DNA of 64,000 bases, from positions 59,052,268 to 59,116,267 of the forward strand of contig CM038218.1 in assembly GCA_021442155.1 (NCBI GenBank), read 5' to 3'. The stretch is from Cymbidium sinense (taxonomy: Eukaryota > Streptophyta > Magnoliopsida > Asparagales > Orchidaceae). The notes beneath the pieces were generated by a model, which made no database searches, had not been told where the DNA came from, and was given only the letters and a program-made list of their open reading frames with translations. Below, piece by piece: positions 1 through 13,900 of this stretch. The position numbers and the translations under genes were made by a program. Position 1 is the first letter of the stretch. Every line of letters begins with the position of its first letter.

Positions 1-228
1 ATAGAATAATCATTACACATTTTATAGGTGAGATGATATTAGTTAGGATCTACTCACGTGTAATGTGCAGGTCTACTCACGTGTACTTTGTATATCATAG
101 ATAAACAGGGGAGAAGGGGGCATGCTACATTCCACTTAGTGTAAAGTCTGTCACGACATGTTGGATTCCACTCTTCTTTTAAGGAAGAAGGGTTTTCTAT
201 TACTTCTTCATACAATATGTTTATGTAG

Positions 229-264
<36 letters not shown>

Positions 265-683
265 CCACCCATATGTTGATTTCCTCAATTATACTATTCT
301 GTTGCAATGACAAGAAGATATAAACTAGATAAGAAAAACTTGAATTTATCTCAGTTGTTTGTCATTCACATAAGGTGGTGTGATGATAGTGTTGAAGACA
401 AATCAAATCAACTTCTAAGATTGTTTTGTTTTAAGCCACTAAAGCATTCACTTTTCTGGCTATGTTAAGGGCAATATCAAAAATTTACAGTTCACTCATT
501 GCGTTGCATAGATAGGAAAAGGTTCTTTTCTAAATAAGCTTCTTTTGAAAACTAATGTTTTAAAATGAAAAAAAAAAACATGTCAAGGATATAAAATTGA
601 ATTTATAGGCCTATTATATCAAGATATGAGTCATAATTTTTTTTAATAACTTGTCTCAAGTGTCTTCTTCATAACTAATTTAG
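1..683. other. Left flank, no gene recognised
   Basis: No coding exon or named element is visible. It holds a short (AT)n run at about 229-260 and AT-rich sequence. It may be an upstream intron of the acyltransferase gene, because that gene's first coding exon is not found in the window. Confidence 0.5.
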
Positions 684-3400
684 TAACAACAACAATAATA
701 AGACTTTATCTCACTATGTGGGATTTGTTACATGAATCCTTTTTCTCCCCAAGTCTTTTTAGGTCTACCTCTACTTTTCTTAACATAGGCTAAATCTAAT
801 ACATCTATTCTCCTAATCGGGTCATCGAATGACTAACGTTTTATATGATCAAACCATCTGAGGTGACTATCTCTAATATTATTTGCCATTGGAGCTACTT
901 TAACCTTTTCACGTATATTCGTTTTGCATTTGTCTCTAAGTGTAAAACCACTTATCCATCTGAGCATCCTAATTTTTGCAACACTTAATTTTATATTTAT
1001 ATTTAAATGGCCAGCATTCTACCACAAAGTATTGCAAGTCTCATTACCATATTATAAAATTTTCCCTCAAGTCTAGGTTCTTCTTCTATCACACAACTTC
1101 TATGCATTCCTTCACTTCCATCCAACTTGAATTCTACTAGTAATATCCCTATTTATTTCACCATCACTTTGAACAATAGATCCGAGGTATCTAAATCGTT
1201 CACTCTTTTTAAGGACTTCATCACCCATTATCACAGCCCCACCACTAGATCTTCTATAACTAAAATTATTCTCGATATATTTGATTTTAAATCTACTCAA
1301 ACGAATGCCTTTAGACCTTAACGTTTACATCCATAATTCTAATTTCATTTGAACTCTCTCTAGTCTTATCAACAAGATGAATATCATCAACAAAGACAAT
1401 ACATCAAGTTACATTCTCCTATAAATGTTTAGTAAGAACATTCACAACTAAAGTAAAAAATATGGGCATAAAGCCAATCCTTGATATAATCCAACTGAAA
1501 TAGGAAAATACTTGGTCAAATCTCCTTGTGTTTGAACACAAGTAACAACTCTAATATACATAACCTTATTGACTTGAATATGAGCAATGTTAACTCGTTT
1601 CTTTTCTAGAACTCTCTAAAGTACTTCTCTTGGAACTTTATCATATATTTTCTTTAGATCAATAAATATCATTTGTAGCTTCTTTTTACTCTCTTTACTT
1701 TTCCATCAAATCTTTTAACACATGTATAACATTCATAGTAGACCTACCTAACATGAAACCAAATTGGTTTTAAGAAATTTTTGTATCACATCGTAGGCTA
1801 TGTCAATTACTGTCCTATAATTTTAATGTATGATTCATTAACTTAAAACCTCTATAATTTGCACACTCTTATGTACCACTTTTATTTTAAAATATGAACC
1901 GAATTTCTTTCTCCACTCATTTAACACATTTTTAGTCTTTAAAGTATTATTTAAAACATCGTAGTCAAGAAATTTCTTAATCTCTTAAGCATTTTCATAC
2001 TTTTATTGGAATTTCATCAAGTCCTACTACTTTTTCGCACTTTACTTTTTTTTTTAAAGCTTCTCAATTTTGATTTACCACAATAAAATAAATTTTTTAT
2101 TTTCATATAGGATACTAAACTACTGATTCTAACAATCTTCATTAAAAAGTTTATTAAAATATTTTATCTACTTAAGTTTAATCTCTTCTTCTAAGAAAAG
2201 TATTTTTTGATCTTCATCTTTGATGCACTTTATTTGAATTATATCTTTATTTATCTCTTTACTTGGCTAACTTATGCATACATATTTATCTCTTTTTAGT
2301 AACCAATCAATTTTGTAAATCTCTAAATGTTGAATTTTTTTGCATACATATTATTTTCTTAGAAACCCTACAGGTCGCTTTATATCCTTTTCAATTCTAT
2401 GAGCTTTTACATTTAATAAATTTTCTTATTTTTGATCATTCCTTGTACATCTTGACTCTACTCCCAACTGTTTTTACTAATAGGAATTTTTTCTTTTGAT
2501 TCTCTAAGCACATTATTTGCAATTTCTTTAATCTCACCTGTTATCTTTTTTTAGATAATATTAACTTTCTCATGAACATCCCAAACTCTAAGATCTTGTA
2601 GTTCCCTCTTAAAAATATTTTTATTAGTATTCTTTAAGCATCTAATCCTAGGATAATGTTTCAATTTATTCTTATTCTTCTAACCATTAATCTTAAAATT
2701 AAAAATCAATAGTCGATGTTGGGTATTTAAATTTTCACTTGGAATGACTTTATAGTCTTTACAATCTAAATTATATATTTTTCTTATTAAAAAATAATCA
2801 ATTCATGGTTTACTAGATCCATTTTATAATTGATAATATATTTATCTCCTTTTAAAATAAAGTATTAGCAATTATTAAATCATAAGCTAAATCAAGATCC
2901 AATATGATCCTACTTTATTAGTCACTTCAAACCCATAATCATCATGCATGTTTTTAAATTTTTGTATAACTCTATCAACATGTTCATTTAATTCTCCTCT
3001 AATAAATATTTTTTTCAAGATGTATCCTTCATAGTAATCCTTCTAGGTTATTCCATTTTTTTAAGCAAATATTCAAACCTACTTGAGGAATAAGCTAACT
3101 TAATAATCTTAGCATCAACAACAATCTTTAAAATTATCATTCTATTTTCAATCTTATTAAGTTTTATAACATTATACTTCAAACTCTTATCTATAATCAC
3201 ATATACACCTTTTTTAGTATGAGCAAAATTATTAATCTCTTTGATCTTCTCCCCAATCCATTAGTTTTTTGAATACATAAGATATTTATTATTCTATGAG
3301 CCATAATATCTATTAATTTTATTAATTTATTTATAAGAGTACCTATATTTTCAATTCTTGTCCTAATTGTAGTTTCAAGTACTAGCTTTTTTAGCTGCAT
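684..3400 (-). mobile_element. RTE-clade LINE remnant
   Basis: Read on the minus strand, this is a decayed non-LTR retrotransposon. Near its 5' side (3197-3400) is an endonuclease-like stretch with 'IDIMAHRIINILCIQKTNG', matching the start of the APE-type endonuclease of plant RTE elements. The region downstream of the reverse transcriptase lies at 1112-1300, with 'FRYLGSIVQSDGEIN'. The 3' end at 684-740 carries the tail typical of these elements: a 'tagtGGGAT' type motif followed by (TTG/TTA)n, seen as AACAACAACAATAATAA on the plus strand. Many stops and frameshifts break the ORF, so it is inactive. Length fits a nearly full element of about 2.7-3.2 kb; the exact 5' limit is uncertain. Three other copies and one tail fragment lie in the window. 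Confidence 0.8.
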
Positions 3401-4769
3401 TTGTTCATATTATGGAAATTCTTGCTTATTTAACATTGCATTCGATCTGAAGCCCGATGTAGAAGCCCTTGCACATTTTTCACTATATTTAAGCTATACA
3501 GTGCGTCACTTCTAGTGAATGCTCTAGCATTGACATAATGTATTAAAGGATTCATGTCATAGTTTTTTTTAAATTTTTTTAATTTTTTTATTTTTAATAG
3601 TTTTATGCTGGCTATTGACTACCTAATACAACACTTCATTTTTATCAACTAGAACTTGGGACCCAATAAAAACAGTATTTTTTGAACCAATTTAGTAAAT
3701 CGTATAAGAATGATTATGGAAAATTTTCTAAATAATTATTGTGATAATTTACACTTAAAAGAAGTTGGACAATTTGGCGAATGCCAGCAATGCTGAATGA
3801 GTAGTTTGGAAATTAAATGAAACTAAACTGAATTATATTTCCTCTATTTTTTTCTATGTTGGGCATTTACATGGATACCTTTGGATCTTTGGTGTCTATA
3901 TTTTTTTGCATATAACTGCCTTTTTGTGGGTGTTTGGTATTGGTGAAGCTTCATCATTTAAACTATAAATTTGAGGGGACCTGGTTTTTCTTGAAGGTCA
4001 CAGTATTGACTTCTGCATATCTCCTTATTATCATCAAATGTCCTTTTTTATTTCAAATTGTCAAATGCGAACTATTTCATAGCCTAGGCTGTATTTAAGA
4101 AAGGAAGTGATAGACCGATTAGAAAAATGTTTTTTACATAGTTTATCTACGTTTATACCTTGTAGAGTGGAAAGTGGAGGGATGTTGTTGTCTCGTCTGA
4201 GTGTTTGTTTTAACCGACATAGGATGAATTTTAACTTGAAATTTTCTCACAGTTTCCCTCTCGTTTGTCATCATTTCCTGTGGAACCATGATTTGACGCA
4301 AATCTTTAGTTTTGCCCTTGAAACTTGTATAGTTTAGGCTTGGAAATTAGTGGACTCAAGCAGTTCCACTGGATGGAGCTGTTTCATGTGGCCCAAATTT
4401 GATATTCGTGGTTCTGGTAGGATGAAAGATGACATTTTCAGTAAGATTATTGGCATCTGTATTTAGTTTATCATACCTATTTCTGAGGTTCTGGTTTTCA
4501 GCATGGAGAAGTTTATTATATCTCATTTATACTTTTTTATCAAGTAAGATTTTTTAACTTTAAATGATTTAGCACACCATACCCCCATGATATGCAAAGT
4601 CATGCATATGTTTGAAGTTGTTGTAAAAGATTGAGATCTCTTGATATTTTAGATCGTTTCTGCATATTTTAACTTATGTACAACCTTTTCCTCATAAAAC
4701 TAATTCCTTCTTAATTTTTTTATCCTATGCATTGGATGAGAGTAACTATTTCCATTTCCATCATTTCAG
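3401..4769. other. Non-coding stretch before the first visible acyltransferase exon
   Basis: AT-rich sequence with no supported exon. An open frame at 4107-4337 has no recognisable family signature and is not called. The pyrimidine-rich end (TTTCCATTTCCATCATTTCAG) is the acceptor of the exon that begins at 4770. Confidence 0.5.
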
Positions 4770-4955
4770 AGGTTCGTCTTTGGTGGGAGATTGATATTTG
4801 GTCCTGATGCTTGGTCGCTAATCATTACCATCTCACTAGTAGTTATACCTGTTGTGATATTTTGCATCTTTGTTGCAAGACATCTTCTCCACAAGTTTCC
4901 CACTTATAATGCAGGGTATGCCATCTTGGTGGTTGCAATAGCTTTTACCATCTAT
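4770..4955 (+). CDS. Acyltransferase exon: N-terminal transmembrane pair
   Basis: 186 bp, 62 codons, between acceptor TTTCAG|AGG and donor CTAT|GTAAGT. It encodes '[13 protein letters not shown]', then two hydrophobic helices separated by 'ARHLLHKF', ending 'FTIY'. Plant PATs continue 'FTIY-D-L..LLTS.RDPG', so a phase-0 intron here fits the family. Confidence 0.85.
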
Positions 4956-7900
4956 GTAAGTGTTCTAAACTTTTCCTGTGAAACACAGCTGCAATTACAG
5001 AACTACTCAAATGTTTCATATGTTTGGAGTTATTTTTCTACTCTTTTGGATGCTACCATAAATGGTTTTGTTTCATACATCATTTTGTTTAAAATTTATT
5101 ATCGTGTTTTCTCTTTAGTAAATATGTCAAAAAGCACACTTGCTTCTTTACTTTTATTTGTTCTAAATGTGGACATAAATTTTAAATTTTATTTTGTCAT
5201 TAATATTGAAGTTATTTTATGTTTTCTAAATTTGTTATTTTATTTGGATTATTCTAATTAATGTCATTAAATTTGTTAACAATTTTTTAGCAATTGTTAT
5301 TTGTTTACTGGTTTGTAGTTAATAATTCAGTACTTATTATATTCTTCTATCTATAGTTAGGAGAATTTTGAGTCATATAAAATAATTTAATGACATGAAT
5401 AAATTATTATTTAAATTATTTTGAATGTGAAGGCTCTTTTTTTTCATTTATTTCACTATTTAATCTTTGATTAAGTGTGAGACTTCAATAGTTTTTAGAT
5501 AAGTTATCTCCTAGCACAAGAGGGAGGTTTGTTATTTTTCTTAATCTTTTAACCTTTTTCATCTCCATTATCTTTTCAAGTTTATTTTCAAGGTCTTACT
5601 GCATCAAATTTGTATTAGAGTTATCATTTTGAATTATTTTATATGCAAGATCATTTACGAAGCATTTTTTTCTCTATTTTTCCAAAATCATTGCACTTTA
5701 TCTCTAATTGTAAAAATATTGTTCGTAGAATTGTAACATCATTATTTGAACTATGAAATCAATATCCACAAGAGTAAAATCCTGGTTTACTAACATCTTA
5801 ATTAGTATATGTGGAATAGTGAAAATAATGTTCATAGTGAATAGTTAAGCTATTATGATTTATGATTCCTTATTTTCTCTTTGCATCATTCCTCCTATTT
5901 CCTTTAACAATCCTCCATAGCTTACCTAATCTCTACAAATTAATATTCAAATTCAAAGTCTCAACTTACCTTCATCTCATCCCCTCAACTTACGTCCATT
6001 TCGTCCCCCAAACTTCATCTTTGATTTCCTTCAACAAACTAGCAATTAGCCTTCAAATTTGATATTGATATCAGTATTACTTTACCTAAACTTAACCCTC
6101 TACCATCCACCTATACAAAAAACAAGAACAACAAGTTTTACTTACACGTGGGTCGTTATGATCCTTTTCATATTCTCATTTAATCTAATAAATTGAGATC
6201 ATTTTTTATATTTCATAACCAAGTCTTTTTAATTTTACCTCTACCCTTCTTAACAAAGTCGAGTCTAATGCATCCACTTTTCTAATTTGGTCATCGGACG
6301 ATCAACATTTTATGTGACCAAATCATCTAAGGCGTCTCTCTCTAATCTTATCTGCCACTGGAGCTACTCCACCTTATCACGTATATATTCATTTCTCATT
6401 CTACCTCTGTGTAAAGCCACTCATTCTATTGAACATCCTCATCTCTGCAGCAGTTAACTTAATTTTATACTTCTCTTGTACAGACCAATATATTGTGACA
6501 TAAAGCATTGTAAGTCTCACCATCATCTTATAAAATTTTCTCTCGAGTTTAAGCAGTACTTTCCTATCACACAACAGGCCCGATGCATTCCTCCACTTCA
6601 ACCATCCAACTTGAATTCTACCAATAACATCCTCATCTATATCACCACCACTTTGAACAATAGACCAGTGATATCTAAAACACTCACTCTTTTTAATGAC
6701 TTGATCACCCATTGTCACCATTCCACCATTAGATCTTCTACAACTAAAATTACAATTCATGTATTTAGTTTTAGATATACTCAAACGAAAGCCTTTAGAG
6801 ATTGTAAGGTTGACCTTCATAATTCAAGTTTTTCTTGAACTCCCTCGCTTGTCTTATCAACAAGAAGAATATCATCAGTAAAAGGCATACATCAAGGTAC
6901 ATCTTCATGTAAATTTTTGGTAAGAACATCCATAACTAAATCAAAATGATATGGGCTTAAAGTTGATCTTTGATGTAATCAAATTGAAATAAGAAAATAC
7001 CTCATCATTCTTCTTTGTGTTTGAACACAAGTGACAGCTCCAGTATACATATCCTTTATTACTTGAATATAAGCAATATTTTTTCTAGACTCCTCCAAAG
7101 CACTTTTCTTGGAATTTTATCATATGCTTTTTCTAAATCAACAAATATTATATGTAGTCCTCCTTAATTGTATATCGTCATGATAGTTAATGTGATGAAA
7201 TTGTGAACCAACACCTTGGAGATTAAAGATAAAATAGCTTAATTAGCTATTGGCATTTTTCAAATTATTTATATACTTTCCTTCTTACAGGATCACATAC
7301 ATGGATTAGGGTGGGTCATGTGTGTGGTATCACTCATAGGGGTTGGGCTGTGTCATGTGGCGTACGTGGGAATCAAGTGAGGGAGGGAACGATGGATCCT
7401 TAAGATGGATAGGGGTGTTTTTCTTTTCTTTTTTTTGGTGTGTGTGTGACTAGCACCTTGTTGAGGGTGGGGAGTTTGGGAGTACTGGGGTTTTGTGCGT
7501 TCTAGGGTGTATGTGTATCTGTGAGAGATTGAGATAAGGGAGAGTAATATCCAGGCATCCCAACAGCCATACAATTTGGATTATTCAATAAGAATGTGAT
7601 TACTTATCTAATTGAGTACTTGACGATATTCCTAGTTTTTAAATCAGTCTAATTGAGTAATTGACGATATTCCTAGTTTTTAAATCTGTTGCTAAAACAT
7701 ATGTAAGGCTTGTATATATACATATATTTATTTGGTTAACAGCATGTTATCTAAGTTTTTATGAGGGAGGTAATGATCCCGATAGTTAAAAGATACTGTG
7801 ATTATTTGGTTGAGAATGCATTTACTTTTCTAACAATATTCCTACCTTTCAAATTACTTGTCTATACATCTGTAAGGTTTTCCTTCTTTTTGGGTAACTG

Positions 7901-10900
7901 CATGCTATATGTTTTAGGAGGGAGGGTAAGATCCAGCATTCCAATAGTTATATAATTTGGATTATTTGGATGAGAATGTGATTTCTCATCTAATGCTATT
8001 CTTAATATTTAAGTTAATTGTTAATACGTCTATATAGCTTTCTATGTTTCTTGTTTAAAGCGATTTTTTTAGGGAGGGATGCTAATATGAGGCATCCCAG
8101 TAGCTATAAGATTTTGATTATTTTGATAAAAATGTAATTTCTTATCAAATGACATTCCTAGAATACATCTGCAAGGTTTTCTGTTAATAGTTTGCTATCT
8201 ACTTTTTTTTGTGTGCTACAAATGCTTACTTCAGCTCGAGATCCTGGCATTATTCCTCGTGCATCCCTGTCCTCCGAGGAAGAATTTTCCTATGATACTT
8301 CAACGAGGATTGATTCCAGTGGAAGGCATACACCAAGCTTACAGTTTCCTCGCACAAAAGAGGTGATGGTTAATGGCATGCCTGTGAAAGTCAAATACTG
8401 TGATACCTGCATGCTATATCGGCCGCCTCGTTGCTCACATTGTTCAATCTGCAATAATTGTGTGGAGCGTTTCGATCATCACTGTCCTTGGGTTGGGCAG
8501 TGCATTGGTTTGGTACTTTCCCCTGTTGGCTTACTTTTGCCCTTCTAATAACCACAATATGCTAAACTATATTCATATTAGTAATTGTGTCCTTCTGTTG
8601 GCTGTAGTATGCTTAGATATTTACTCATCTGGTGTATGTGTTTTTCTTGTTACCAGATTTCTTCTATATAATAGTGTATATATTTCAAGGTTTTACTCGT
8701 GTCAACTGGTATATATATATATTTCAGGCATTACTACTACAGATTTCTAGTGTTAGATGCGACTGATATTATCTAATGGAACTTCAAACTTGCAGATTGC
8801 TGATGAGTTGTCTAGTAACCTCAGTTCCTACTATATTCTTCAATGTTGATTAGAGGAGTGGGAACAAAAGCATGATCGGAGTGGATTACACTATCTTGCA
8901 CTTTTTTTTTACTGGTTTTGCAAATTTCATCTCTTATACTATTTATCACCTCACCTCCCATCTCTCCTTTTTTGGCATAAATATGAGAATATTAATAAGG
9001 TTGCATGGTTGGTTAGAGTTAAATGAACCAACTGTTTACTGGTCTGATGGCTGATATTTTGACCTTGTAAAATTTCGTAGTATCGGTTCTGCTGCTGTTC
9101 ATTTGCAACTCGGCATTTTTTTTAACATGCTCGTTAAGCTTGTCATCAATATTAAATATGATTAATCATGAACTCAATTTATTTTTGCAGAGAAACTACC
9201 GCTATTTTTTCCTTTTTGTGTCATCATCAGCTCTTCTATGCATCTATGTATTTGCGATGTGTGCATTGTACATTAAATTTCTCATGGATGGGGACTACCC
9301 GACAGTATGGAAGGCAATGAGGCACTCTCCGGCATCAGTGGTTCTTATGATATACTGCTTTGTTTCTTTGTGGTTTGTGGGCGGACTTACTGGATTTCAT
9401 TTGTACCTCATTAGCACTAACCAGGTAAGTCATACCTTCTGTACTCAGCCTTATTAGCACATAGACTCGGTCTATCTCTGTTTTGTACATTTTCCACAAA
9501 CTTCTGATGCTCAATATGAAATTTGATCGAGATAGAAAAATAGTAGTTTGTTCTGGCACGAAACCACTGATATTTTTCATTAGCTGTATATTTCTGACGA
9601 CCTGGTTGTATTAATCCGATTGAGGCACTGCTTGGTATTTCTATTGTTATTTTCAATATAGCGTGGTATGTATATCCAGTTTGTTAACTGCTTAGAAAAT
9701 GTAAATTAGCAATTTTAGAGATGATATGGTCAAATTAGTTTCTAGACTCATTGTGGGTAGTGTTCTGTTTGTCATTGGTTTTTTTATTCATTTTAGCTGG
9801 ATGGTGTGGACTTAAAAGAGATTGAATTAATATTTTGGTTTCACTTGATATTTATTTAAACAAATGGTCTTAGAAACAAATTTTATTGTACGTTTGAATA
9901 CATGATGAAGTGACTTCTCCTCATGACAACCAAACAGTGAAGCCTAGGACGAGTCGGTCAAGGAGCTGAAGGAAACCTTTTGTTAGCTACTTAAAGCAGG
10001 AAAACTTCCCTAAATTAAGTTAATATTTGTGCCATAAAATGGTCTAGTATTTGATTTTCTTTGATCAGCATGGTTGTGTTTCAATCTTGGAGGCTAAAGA
10101 GGTCTTTTTGAGGTTTCTAAAGACTTTCTTGTGGCATATCAAGAGGATCCTAAGGCTGAAAAGAAAAATAAAAAAAGTACCAGCTATACCATCAACGAAG
10201 AGTGAAACATAACTGCATCGCACTTGCATGACATGAACTTTCATATTAGGTCCATTGAGCAAACACTTTTCTGCTCATTCTGTTATCTAATTATCCTTGC
10301 CTGCTATGCCTTCATGGCTCTCAAATTCTCTGCAACCCTCACAAAGCTCTTATTGTTCAGCGAAGGTTGAGATTCCAAGATCTTTCTTGTTAGCATAATA
10401 AAAGAGGAGAATAGCTGGTCTCTTTGGCCTTTTATCTTACCTTAACTAATACAATTATTGGCATGCATAAGTAGTCTTTCAATGGTTCATCATCACATCA
10501 TTTATCTTATCCTGAGTATTTTTTTAGGTTCATGAATCCTTATTTTTCATTCATTTCCATCGAGTTATTATTATTTTATTTGTAAAATTATTTTGTAACA
10601 TTGTCATTGCCAGGTCCCATGCCCTAGATGAGAAAAACTTGACCAAATATTTTCCCATTGGATTATATCAAGGATCGGCTTTAAGCCCATATCTTTTTGC
10701 TTTAGTTATGGATGTTCTTACCAGACATTTACAAGAGGATGTATCTTAGTTTATGCTTTTTGTTGGTGATGATCTTCTTGTTGATAAGACTAGAGAGGGA
10801 GTTCAAGAAAAACTTAAAGTATCGAGGTCAACCTTAGAGTCTAAAGGCGTTCGTTTGAGTGGATTTAAAACCGAATACATGGAGTGTAATTTTAGCTGCA

Positions 10901-13900
10901 AAAGATATAGTTGGAGTGGTGACAATAGATGATCAAGTATTTAAAAAGTTTAAATATTTTGGGTCTATTGTTCAAAGTGATGATGATAGTGGATGTTATT
11001 AGTAGAATTCATTGGGTTTGTTGTGTGATAGGAAAGTATCTAGACTCAAGGGAAAATTTTATAAGATGTGGTAAGACCCAATATTGAGAGGTTTGATGGA
11101 GAAGTATAGAGAGAGGAGGATCTACATATGATATTTGTTGATTTAGAGAAAGCATATGATAAAATTCTAAGAGAAATGCTTTAGAGAATTCTAGAAAAGA
11201 AAGGAATTAATATTGCTTATATTCAAGTCATTAAGAATATTTATATTGGAGCTGTTACTTGTGCAACACAAGGAGGATTGACCAAGTATTTTTCTATTTT
11301 AGTTGGATTACATCAAGGATCAACTTTAAGCCCATATCTTTTTGGTTTAGTTATGGATGCTCTTACTAGGCATTTATAGGAGGATGTACCTTAGTGCATA
11401 CTTTTTTGTTGATGATATTCTTCTTGTTGATAAGACTAGAGTGAGAGTTCAAGAGAAATTTAAATTATAGAGGTTAACTTTAAAGCTAAAGGCTTTCATT
11501 TATGTAGATCTTAAACTGAATATATGGAGCGTAATTTTAGTTGTAAAAGATCTAATGGTGGGGTTGTGACATTAGGTGATCAAGTCATTAAAAGAGTGAA
11601 TGTTTTTTGACATCTTAGGTTGATTATTCAAAATGATGGTGAAATAGATGGGGTTGTTATTAAGTAGAATTCAAGTTGGATGGTTGAAGTGGAGGAATGC
11701 ATTTGGCCTATTGTGTGGTGGAGAAAGCACATAGACTTAATAGAAATTTTTATAAGATGGTGTTAAGACCTACAATGATTTGTAGTGCAGAATGTTGGCC
11801 AATAAAAGAGAAGCATAAAATAAAATTAAGTGTTGCAGATATGAGGGTGTTCAGGTGGATAAGTTACACTTAGAGACAAAATACAAAATAACGTGAAAAG
11901 GTTGGAGTACCTCTAGTGGCAGATAAAATTAGAGAGAGTTGTCTTAGATGTTTTGTTCATGTAAAACATCTGTCATTTGGTGACCTAGTTAGGAGAGTAG
12001 ATGTATTATTTTGACCTATGTTAAACCTATGTTAAGAAAGGTAGATGTAGACCTAAGAAGAATTGGTTGGGTTGTATAAAAATAATTTTATTTTATTAAA
12101 ATTAAATAAGAATTGGACATTTAATAGAACACAAGGGAGAAGAAGAACTCATGTAGATGACCCCACCTAGTGGGATAAAGGTTTGTTGTCGTTGTTGGTG
12201 GTGGTGGAGGTGAGACCTACAATGCTTTATCGTGTGGAATGTTGGCCAATAAGAGAGAAACATAAAATTAAGTTAAGCGTTGCAGAGATGAGGATGCTCA
12301 GGTGGATGAGTGGATTTACGCTTAAGATATAAAATGAGAAATAAATTTATACGTGATGAGGTTGGAATTACTCCAATGATAGATATGATTAGAGAGAGTC
12401 TTCTTAGATGGTTTGGTCACATTAAATGTCGTCCATCCAATAACCCAATCAAGAGAGCAGATGTATTAGATTCGGCCTATGTTAAGAGATGTAGAGGTAG
12501 ACATAAAAAAACATAATTATGAAGTATAAAAAATGACTTTAATTTATTACGATTAGATGAGATAATGGCACTTAATAGGACACATTGGAGAAAAAAGGAT
12601 TCATGTAACCGACCCCCGTAGTGGGATAGAGGCTTGTTGTTGTTGTTCAAATTATTTTGTACAACTTTGAGTCATCTTACCATTAGACCTTTCTCCTTCC
12701 TAAAATTTTGGCTTTATCTATACATCTTATTGTTTAATCTTTTATTCTATATTATATATATTCAAACTAACTTGAGTCTATTGTTTTAGTATCTTATCCC
12801 CATCAAGTACTACTATTATCATCTTTCTAGTATAACTTTTCTCATTCTATGATCAATAAATGGATAGATCTAAAATTATGTCTCTTTTGAAAGTTCATGT
12901 CATCTTTCTTATTTTATTAAATTTGCATAATTGTGTCAAGCTATTAATATTCTTAGTATTTTCAATTTCTATATGTTAATGAGCTTCTTAACTTAATAAA
13001 AAAATGTTCTATTATGTAATCATTTTGGCTTTATTATGTTTGAGTTTAATTTGGTTGTGATTATGGTTTAAAACTGTGCAATAAGAGATGTGTCTAAGCA
13101 CCATTTGATTCCTTGGCATAATTTGATGCCTAAGCACCATGAGGTGCTCACCTTAATATGCAAATGGTGAGGCATGTGCCTCCCCATTTTATAGGGATGC
13201 CTCAATGCTATTTTTGTTAGGCATATGCCTCACAAAATTAGGGTATAAATATTTTTATTACATAAGCTGCCTGGCCTCGCCCTCTCCAAATCCAAACTCT
13301 TCCTCATAAATTGAACCTAGAGACACATGTAGAGCCCAATCATGCCTTGCTGTCAAGCGCCGACCTCGTCGCAAGCCACTTTCAGCACCATCGTTCATTG
13401 TTTCCAGCACCATCATTCACCTCCTCCAATGCCATCGGTTGTTGCTTCTAGCGCTATTGTTTGTCGCCTTCGCCACCTTTGGAGGGTCTTATCGCCACCA
13501 TTGCTAGAAACACATCTTTCTTTGTATTTTCGCCTCCATATTTCTCTTTGTAAGCTTTTCTTTCTTTTTTATATTTATATTTTTTGTTTGATTAGTTAGG
13601 GTTTTTTTGTATCTTAGTTGTCAATTTTCTTAATTTAAAAATATTTTTAGAGGTTTACAATATATTTAGAGGAAAGGGAAAGAGCACAACTGGACATTGA
13701 AAGGACTTGGCTTAGAAATATAGTATGCAAATTGGTATCAAAGGGGTTGAGAAGACTTAATGTATATTTGAGATGTAATTATTATTATAAGATTATGAAA
13801 GGGGGTGTGACAAGAATGAAAGAACATCTATCTAGCTCTCACAAGAATATTGCACATCATGCAAAGTAACTAAAGGAGGTCAAAGAAGAAATTTGTGTTT

